Assembly: GCF_041075285.1 (NCBI RefSeq)
Contig: NZ_CP163512.1
Location: 2,480,001 to 2,544,000, forward strand
DNA: 64,000 nucleotides
DNA from: Providencia rettgeri
GTDB lineage: Bacteria; Pseudomonadota; Gammaproteobacteria; Enterobacterales; Enterobacteriaceae
Direction of reading: 5' to 3'
The translations under genes were made by a program, and so were the position numbers. Each line of letters opens with the position of its first letter. Position 1 is the first letter of the stretch. Positions 58,977-64,000 of the stretch are shown here, in pieces. The notes under the pieces are model-generated. The model had not been told where the DNA came from. It saw only the letters and a program-made list of their open reading frames with translations, and made no database searches.

Positions 58977-60176
58977 ATGGCAATAAAATTAGAAGTTAAA
59001 AATTTATATAAAATATTTGGGGAAAATCCTGATCCCGCATTTAAGCTTTTAAGATCAGGCATGGACAAAGAGACTATCTTTGAAAAAACAGGCCTTACGG
59101 TCGGTGTTCAAGATGTCAATCTGGCGATTGAAGAAGGCGAAATCTTCGTTGTGATGGGGCTTTCTGGCTCAGGAAAATCCACCTTGGTGCGCCTCCTCAA
59201 TCGCCTGATCGAACCTACCAGTGGTCAAGTGCTAATTGATGGTGAAGATATCTCTGATATTTCAGACAAAGCACTGCGAGAAGTTCGTCGGACAAAAATC
59301 AGCATGGTGTTCCAATCTTTTGCCTTAATGCCACATATGAATGTGATTGATAATACCGCATTTGGAATGGAGCTTTCGGGGATCGCAAAAGAAGAACGTC
59401 ATCAAAAAGCGATGGATGCACTGAAGCAGGTAAATCTTGAAAAATGGGCAAACTCTTACCCCGATGAGCTTTCTGGTGGCATGCGTCAACGCATCGGCTT
59501 AGCAAGAGCCCTTGCAAATGATCCTGACATTCTCTTAATGGATGAGGCGTTCTCAGCCCTTGATCCACTGATCCGAACAGAAATGCAAGACGAGTTGCTT
59601 TCTTTACAAGGGGATAAACAGCGTACTATCGTTTTTATCTCCCACGACCTTGATGAAGCTATGCGAATTGGAGATCGCATTGCCATTATGCAAGGTGGCG
59701 TAGTCGTTCAAGTCGGTACACCTGATGAAATACTCAATAATCCAGCGAATGACTATGTCAGAACCTTCTTCCGTGGGGTTGATATTAGTCAGGTATTTAG
59801 CGCCAAAGATATTGCCCGAAGACGCCCTGATGCATTGCTGCATATCGCCCCCGGTTTTGGCCCTCGTTCAGCGTTAAAAGTGCTAAACGATGAAGACCGT
59901 TACCACGGCTACTTACTTTCACGAGGTCATACTTTTGCAGGCGTTGTTTCCGTAGAGTCCTTAGAAAAAGCTTTACACGACAAGGCGGGTATTGAAGCCG
60001 CTATTTTACCCGATATCGAACCGATCCAAGGCGATACATCCCTAAATGAGGTCATATCAACTGTCGCACAAGCGCCTTGTGCAGTCCCTGTGGTGAACGA
60101 AAAGAATCGTTATTTAGGGGTGATTTCAAAAGGAATGTTACTGCAAGCACTGGATAAGGAGACGCCAAATGAGTAA
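58977..60176 (+). CDS. proV: Glycine betaine/proline ABC transporter ATPase ProV
   Basis: 399 residues: Walker [18 protein letters not shown] (about 62), Q-loop [11 protein letters not shown], signature [15 protein letters not shown], Walker [14 protein letters not shown], switch [10 protein letters not shown], and two C-terminal CBS domains (about 280-395) that in this family sense ionic strength. It energises osmoprotectant uptake. It overlaps proW by eight bases. Confidence 0.97.
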   Translation: MAIKLEVKNLYKIFGENPDPAFKLLRSGMDKETIFEKTGLTVGVQDVNLAIEEGEIFVVMGLSGSGKSTLVRLLNRLIEPTSGQVLIDGEDISDISDKALREVRRTKISMVFQSFALMPHMNVIDNTAFGMELSGIAKEERHQKAMDALKQVNLEKWANSYPDELSGGMRQRIGLARALANDPDILLMDEAFSALDPLIRTEMQDELLSLQGDKQRTIVFISHDLDEAMRIGDRIAIMQGGVVVQVGTPDEILNNPANDYVRTFFRGVDISQVFSAKDIARRRPDALLHIAPGFGPRSALKVLNDEDRYHGYLLSRGHTFAGVVSVESLEKALHDKAGIEAAILPDIEPIQGDTSLNEVISTVAQAPCAVPVVNEKNRYLGVISKGMLLQALDKETPNE

Positions 60177-61335
60177 GCAAAACCAAGAAAAGACCATCGA
60201 CCAACAGGATCCGTGGGCAGATACTCAAGTTGAGCAAACGCCAGCACAAGCACCAGAAACACCTGCTGCTGACGATCCTTGGGCGACAAGTTCCACACAA
60301 GAACACAATGCGACAAATGATCCGTGGGGCGGCTCATCAACAACAGATACCGCAACGGATTCTGGATCCAGTGACTGGCTTGATGCTGCGCCGACAGACT
60401 CAGCGCCTATCGATCAATTTGACATTCTGGATCCGTTCCAACACACAATCATTCCCCTCGATTCATGGGTAACCCATGGTATTGATTGGGTCGTGCAAAA
60501 TTTCAGACCTGTTTTCCAAGGGATCCGCGCACCTATTGATTTCATTCTCAGTGGGTTTGAACAGCTACTGACCACCCTGCCTGCCCCAATTGCCATTGTA
60601 CTGTTTGCATTATTAGCATGGCAATTTGCAGGAAAAGCAATGGGCGTGGCGACCTTTATTTCAATGATTGCCATTGGGGCGATCGGCGCATGGTCAGAAG
60701 CAATGGTGACACTGTCTCTGGTGCTGACCTCTTTACTGTTTTGTATTGTAATAGGACTCCCGTTAGGGATCTGGCTCGCACGCAGTGATAGAGCAGCGAA
60801 AATTATTCGTCCATTGCTTGATGCGATGCAAACCACTCCTGCATTCGTCTATTTAGTACCTATTGTCATGTTATTTGGTATCGGTAATGTACCCGGTGTT
60901 GTCGTCACCATTATATTTGCCTTACCGCCAATCATTCGTTTGACTATTCTGGGGATCAAACAAGTCCCAGCAGATTTAATTGAAGCTGCCGAATCATTTG
61001 GAGCCAGCCCCCGTCAAATGCTATTTAAAGTGCAATTACCATTGGCGATGCCAACCATTATGGCAGGGGTTAACCAAACCTTGATGTTAGCGCTGTCGAT
61101 GGTGGTAATTGCATCCATGATTGCCGTGGGTGGACTAGGCCAAATGGTCTTACGGGGGATCGGTCGACTTGATATGGGACTCGCATCCGTCGGTGGTGTC
61201 GGGATTGTCATCCTTGCCATTGTCTTAGACCGTTTCACACAATCTTTAGGCCAAGATACACGCGCAAAATCAGCTGCACGTTGGTATCAACAAGGGCCAA
61301 TTGGGCTCGTCGTACGCCCATTTAGCAAAAAATAA
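60169..61335 (+). CDS. proW: Glycine betaine/proline ABC transporter permease ProW
   Basis: 388 residues with the long hydrophilic N terminus usual for ProW, here carrying repeated DPW motifs (QDPWADT, DDPWATS, NDPWGGS in residues 8-55). Then come about seven membrane helices with the coupling loop [25 protein letters not shown]. It forms the inner-membrane channel. The proV stop lies inside its first codons. proX follows 82 bases later with a small hairpin between. Confidence 0.96.
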   Translation: MSKQNQEKTIDQQDPWADTQVEQTPAQAPETPAADDPWATSSTQEHNATNDPWGGSSTTDTATDSGSSDWLDAAPTDSAPIDQFDILDPFQHTIIPLDSWVTHGIDWVVQNFRPVFQGIRAPIDFILSGFEQLLTTLPAPIAIVLFALLAWQFAGKAMGVATFISMIAIGAIGAWSEAMVTLSLVLTSLLFCIVIGLPLGIWLARSDRAAKIIRPLLDAMQTTPAFVYLVPIVMLFGIGNVPGVVVTIIFALPPIIRLTILGIKQVPADLIEAAESFGASPRQMLFKVQLPLAMPTIMAGVNQTLMLALSMVVIASMIAVGGLGQMVLRGIGRLDMGLASVGGVGIVILAIVLDRFTQSLGQDTRAKSAARWYQQGPIGLVVRPFSKK

Positions 61336-61352
61336 AACATCCTCCATCCTAA

Positions 61353-61372
61353 AGAGCCATGTAGTTGGCTCT
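61353..61372 (+). other. Intercistronic hairpin between proW and proX
   Basis: Stem AGAGCCA / TGGCTCT with a six-base loop, no T-run. It probably sets the relative stability of the proX message. Confidence 0.5.
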
Positions 61373-61417
61373 TCGCTGACATGACTCAGCGACGAACGAA
61401 AATAGAAGGATCATCAA

Positions 61418-62413
61418 ATGAAACAATCCATTATTCTTGCAACTGCATTATCCGCCATTCTTGCAGCCCCTTTAGCCGCTGCCGAATCCCTGCCGGGCAA
61501 AGGGATTAAAGTCAATCCTGTGCAAAGTACTATCAGTGAAGAAACTTTCCAGACACTGATTGTAGCTAAAGCACTTGAGAAATTAGGCTATGATGTCGCG
61601 CCAATTAAAGAAGTGGATTACAACGTGGCTTACGCGTCTATCGCTAATGGCGATGCTACCTTCCTCGCCGTGAGTTGGGTTCCTTTGCACAATGCTCAGT
61701 ATGAAGCAGCTGGAGGCGATAAAGCGTTCTACCGCCAAGGTGATTACATCGTCAATGCGGCACAAGGCTATTTAATTGATAAAAAAACGGCAGAGAAATA
61801 TAACATCACTAACATTGAACAACTTAAAGATCCGAAAATTGCGAGATTATTTGATACCAATGGTAACGGCAAAGCGGATCTCACCGGCTGTAATCCAGGC
61901 TGGGGCTGTGAAGCTGCGATCAACACCCACTTAAAAGCCTACGACCTTGAAAAGTCAGTCGACCACAACCAAGGTAACTATGCCGCTATGATGGCCGACA
62001 CGATCACTCGCTACAAAGAAGGCAAACCGATTTTCTACTACACTTGGACGCCTTATTGGATCAGTGACGTGTTAAAACCGGGTCGTGACGTGGTGTGGCT
62101 AGAAGTTCCTTTCTCGGCGATGCCAAATGGTGAAAAAATTGATACCAAACTGCCTAACGGTAAAAACTATGGCTTCCCACCAAGTACCATGCACATTGTC
62201 GCAAACAAACAATGGGCGGCAGAGAACCCTGCGGCAGCCAAATTGTTTGCCATCATGAAATTACCGATTGCTGACGTGAATGCGCAGAACCTAAGAATGC
62301 ATAATGGTGAAGCCTCACAAGCCGATATCGAACGTCATGCAAACGCGTGGATCAAAGCCCACCAGTCCACATTTGATGGCTGGATAAAGCAAGCGCAAGA
62401 AGCCGCTAAATAA
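61418..62413 (+). CDS. proX: Glycine betaine/proline-binding periplasmic protein ProX
   Basis: 331 residues with a signal peptide ([21 protein letters not shown]) and the ProX ligand pocket aromatics: [39 protein letters not shown]. Two cysteines ([10 protein letters not shown]) match the family disulfide. It delivers betaine and proline betaine to ProVW. GAAGGATC precedes the ATG. Its terminator has been duplicated around a miniature element. Confidence 0.97.
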   Translation: MKQSIILATALSAILAAPLAAAESLPGKGIKVNPVQSTISEETFQTLIVAKALEKLGYDVAPIKEVDYNVAYASIANGDATFLAVSWVPLHNAQYEAAGGDKAFYRQGDYIVNAAQGYLIDKKTAEKYNITNIEQLKDPKIARLFDTNGNGKADLTGCNPGWGCEAAINTHLKAYDLEKSVDHNQGNYAAMMADTITRYKEGKPIFYYTWTPYWISDVLKPGRDVVWLEVPFSAMPNGEKIDTKLPNGKNYGFPPSTMHIVANKQWAAENPAAAKLFAIMKLPIADVNAQNLRMHNGEASQADIERHANAWIKAHQSTFDGWIKQAQEAAK

Positions 62414-62440
62414 GCCTAAATAGTTCGTGCAACTAACTTT

Positions 62441-62461
62441 AGCCACCTTAACTCGGTGGCT
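62441..62461 (+). terminator. proX terminator hairpin, duplicated copy without T-tract
   Basis: A 21-base stem-loop (AGCCACC / GGTGGCT with extra pairs around TTAACTC), identical to that at 62604 but followed by the element rather than a T-run. Interpreted as the target-site duplication. Confidence 0.75.
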
Positions 62462-62603
62462 GAGGTTGTTGACAAAGTGGGATAAAAGCGTGGTTTTTCC
62501 CACTTTGTGTTATCAGGCGAAAATCAATATATTGATTTTCCTTGTTTATTTTCAATAACCTATCCAACCTGCCGCCAAACATGTTATGTGTGTCAGCAGT
62601 CTG
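62462..62603 (+). mobile_element. Terminator-inserted miniature element (MITE-like), copy 2
   Basis: 142 bases, differing from the copy at 9796 by four substitutions and one inserted T. Both substitutions in the long stem fall on the same base pair: position 62478 is T and 62502 is A, where copy 1 has C and G, so pairing is kept. The second hairpin is a perfect palindrome here (GAAAATCAATATATTGATTT). The flanks are perfect 21-bp copies of the proX terminator. Relative to its terminator this copy is in the opposite orientation to copy 1. Confidence 0.8.
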
Positions 62604-62624
62604 AGCCACCTTAACTCGGTGGCT
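62604..62624 (+). terminator. proX terminator hairpin, T-tract copy
   Basis: The same 21-base stem-loop as at 62441, here followed by TTTTT, so this is the functional intrinsic terminator of proVWX. Confidence 0.88.
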
Positions 62625-62709
62625 TTTTTACATTTAATAATAAAAAGAAATAACCAGAGGAAATGAATTTTGTTTATAGTAGCCACCTAGCAATTAATAG
62701 GTAACCTAT

Positions 62710-63909
62710 ATGAAACAGAACCAAACAGCAGAGCTGACCACCAGCCTCACCATTTTAATGGCAATTGCGACAGGTCTTGTCGTTGCCAGTAACTACTATG
62801 CTCAGCCACTGTTAGACACCATTGCAGCCCAATTTAACCTTACCACTAACATGGCTGGGTTTATTGTCACCGCAGCACAGCTTGGTTACGCCGTTGGTTT
62901 ATTATTTTTAGTCCCTCTCGGGGATTTATTTGAACGCAAGCGACTAATTTTATTGATGACACTGCTTTCTGCGTCTGGCTTACTGATTACCGCACTTTCA
63001 ACCAATATTTGGCAGATCCTATTAGGGACGGCTCTGACAGGGCTGTTTTCAGTTGTTGCTCAGGTACTTATTCCTATGGCGGCATCCATTGCTCATCCTA
63101 ATAAGCGAGGCAAAGCTGTCGGTATTATTATGAGCGGCTTACTGCTGGGTATTTTACTGGCGAGAACGGTTTCAGGTGCGGTGGCGATGGTCGGAGGTTG
63201 GCGTGCAATTTATTGGGTCGCGTTTGCTTTATTAATTATCTTATTAATTGTATTAGCGATTAAATTACCTCGCTACCACCAAAAAGCCAATCTGAACTAT
63301 TTTCAGCTCCTATGCTCTATTGGCCGTTTATTTTTCAGCACCCCAGTGTTAGCCGTTAGAGCTTCTCTTGGCGCGCTTTCATTTGCTAACTTTGGCTTAT
63401 TATGGACAGCGATGGCATTTTTATTGGCTAGCCCTCCCTTTAACTATTCTGAAGGCACCATTGGCTTATTTGGTCTCGTTGGCGCTGCGGGCGCATTAAT
63501 GGCCTCTCAAGCAGGACACCTAGTGGATAAAGGCAAGGGTAAGATGATCACAACCGTTGGCTTAGTTTTATTACTACTGTCTTGGTTACCTATAGGTTTA
63601 GCAAAACACTCTTTAATCGCCTTTATTATCGGTATTCTGGTTCTCGATCTTGCCGTTCAAGCCGTCCATGTCACCAGCCAAAGTACCTTATATCGCATCA
63701 TGCCTGAAGCACGTAATCGCCTAACCGCAGGGTATATGACCAGTTATTTTATTGGGGGAGCACTTGGCTCGTTATTATCAGGTTATGCCTATGAACGTGC
63801 GGGCTGGGAAGGTGTCGCGATAGCTGGCGTCAGTTTAACGGCATTAAGCTTAATCATTTGGGCTATTGGTATTCGATTTGATCCAACAGTTCCCCCCTCA
63901 GAAGCGTAA
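62710..63909 (+). CDS. MFS transporter (YgaY-like)
   Basis: 399 residues, 12 predicted membrane helices, with the MFS loop 2-3 motif LVPLGDLFERKRLI and motif near helix 5 GIIMSGLLLGILLARTVSG. N-terminal SNYYAQPLLDTIAAQF is typical of a DHA1 subgroup of drug or sugar efflux permeases. In E. coli an MFS pseudogene, ygaY, lies just after proX, so this is probably its intact counterpart. The substrate is not predictable. Confidence 0.85.
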   Translation: MKQNQTAELTTSLTILMAIATGLVVASNYYAQPLLDTIAAQFNLTTNMAGFIVTAAQLGYAVGLLFLVPLGDLFERKRLILLMTLLSASGLLITALSTNIWQILLGTALTGLFSVVAQVLIPMAASIAHPNKRGKAVGIIMSGLLLGILLARTVSGAVAMVGGWRAIYWVAFALLIILLIVLAIKLPRYHQKANLNYFQLLCSIGRLFFSTPVLAVRASLGALSFANFGLLWTAMAFLLASPPFNYSEGTIGLFGLVGAAGALMASQAGHLVDKGKGKMITTVGLVLLLLSWLPIGLAKHSLIAFIIGILVLDLAVQAVHVTSQSTLYRIMPEARNRLTAGYMTSYFIGGALGSLLSGYAYERAGWEGVAIAGVSLTALSLIIWAIGIRFDPTVPPSEA

Positions 63910-63926
63910 TACCTTTCATTTTTTAT

Positions 63927-63960
63927 TGTCGATAACATTTAAAAATAAATGTTATCGACA
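63927..63960. terminator. Long hairpin after the MFS gene
   Basis: Perfect stem TGTCGATAACATTT / AAATGTTATCGACA with a short A/T loop, 17 bases past the stop. No T-run follows on the plus strand, so it may end transcription only weakly. The last 40 bases of the window hold nothing I recognise. Confidence 0.6.
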
Positions 63961-64000
63961 GCACATAAATACATAAAAAAACATAATATATTTACGGTAT

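Noticed and set aside
60169..60330. DPW repeats in ProW as a novel domain
   Set aside because: E. coli ProW has a similar hydrophilic N terminus with NPW and WGT motifs, so this is normal for the family.

Overview
The window is enterobacterial chromosome. Gene order and protein sequences match the 14-16 min region of Escherichia coli (kdp, nag, glnS, the met-leu-gln tRNA cluster, ubiF-miaB-ybeZ-ybeY-corC-lnt-gltIJKL, leuS-lptE-holA-nadD-rsfS-rlmH-mrdAB-rlpA-dacA-ybeD-lipBA-cspE), followed by a block equivalent to E. coli nrdHIEF-proVWX-ygaY. The low-GC base composition, a complete scsABCD locus and ERIC-type repeats suggest Morganellaceae, most likely Providencia; the genus is an inference, not a measurement.

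Layout. 1-5161: end of kdpB, then kdpC, kdpD, kdpE and a small exported DUF5329 protein. 5271-7062: an ERIC repeat and glnS (minus). 7232-9653: accessory segment with a TSUP permease, a gene remnant, a small membrane protein and a ParDE toxin-antitoxin pair. 9776-9956: a 141-bp miniature element sitting between two copies of the nagE terminator hairpin. 9984-15703: nagE (minus) diverging from nagBAC, with a NagC operator and a CRP-like site between them. 16025-16686: a stringent-type promoter and six tRNA genes (Met-Leu-Gln-Gln-Met-Gln). 17209-18564: dctA. 18628-26314: ubiF diverging from miaB-ybeZ-ybeY-corC-lnt; a 259-bp inverted-repeat element lies between ubiF and miaB, and tandem ERICs lie between ybeY and corC. 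26369-34000: accessory block with a NAD-kinase-like gene plus SPFH gene, a divergent Nudix/NrtR-like regulator, an unknown lipoprotein and scsABCD. 34473-37899: gltIJKL with a second inverted-repeat element inside. 37965-38378: GFA-family protein. 38743-43590: leuS-lptE-holA-nadD; a ybgA-like gene follows on the other strand. 44581-53141: rsfS-rlmH-mrdA-mrdB-rlpA-dacA-ybeD-lipB-lipA. 53297-54182: cspE and ogt (minus). 54334-58247: Fur and NrdR sites and nrdHIEF. 58977-62413: proVWX, followed by a second copy of the miniature element, again in a duplicated terminator hairpin. 62710-63909: an MFS transporter.

Most genes are conserved housekeeping functions: potassium sensing, amino-sugar catabolism, tRNA supply and modification, envelope lipoproteins and cell-wall elongation, lipoylation, class Ib ribonucleotide reduction and osmoprotectant uptake. 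The less ordinary content is in the repeats and the accessory insertions. The strongest observation is the ~141-bp element found twice, at 9796 and 62462. Each copy is flanked by a perfect direct duplication of a whole intrinsic-terminator stem-loop (20 and 21 bp), and its internal hairpin shows a compensatory base-pair change between copies. Next are three evenly built TGTC-N5-GAC palindromes in front of the divergent NrtR-like / SPFH-NAD-kinase-like genes.
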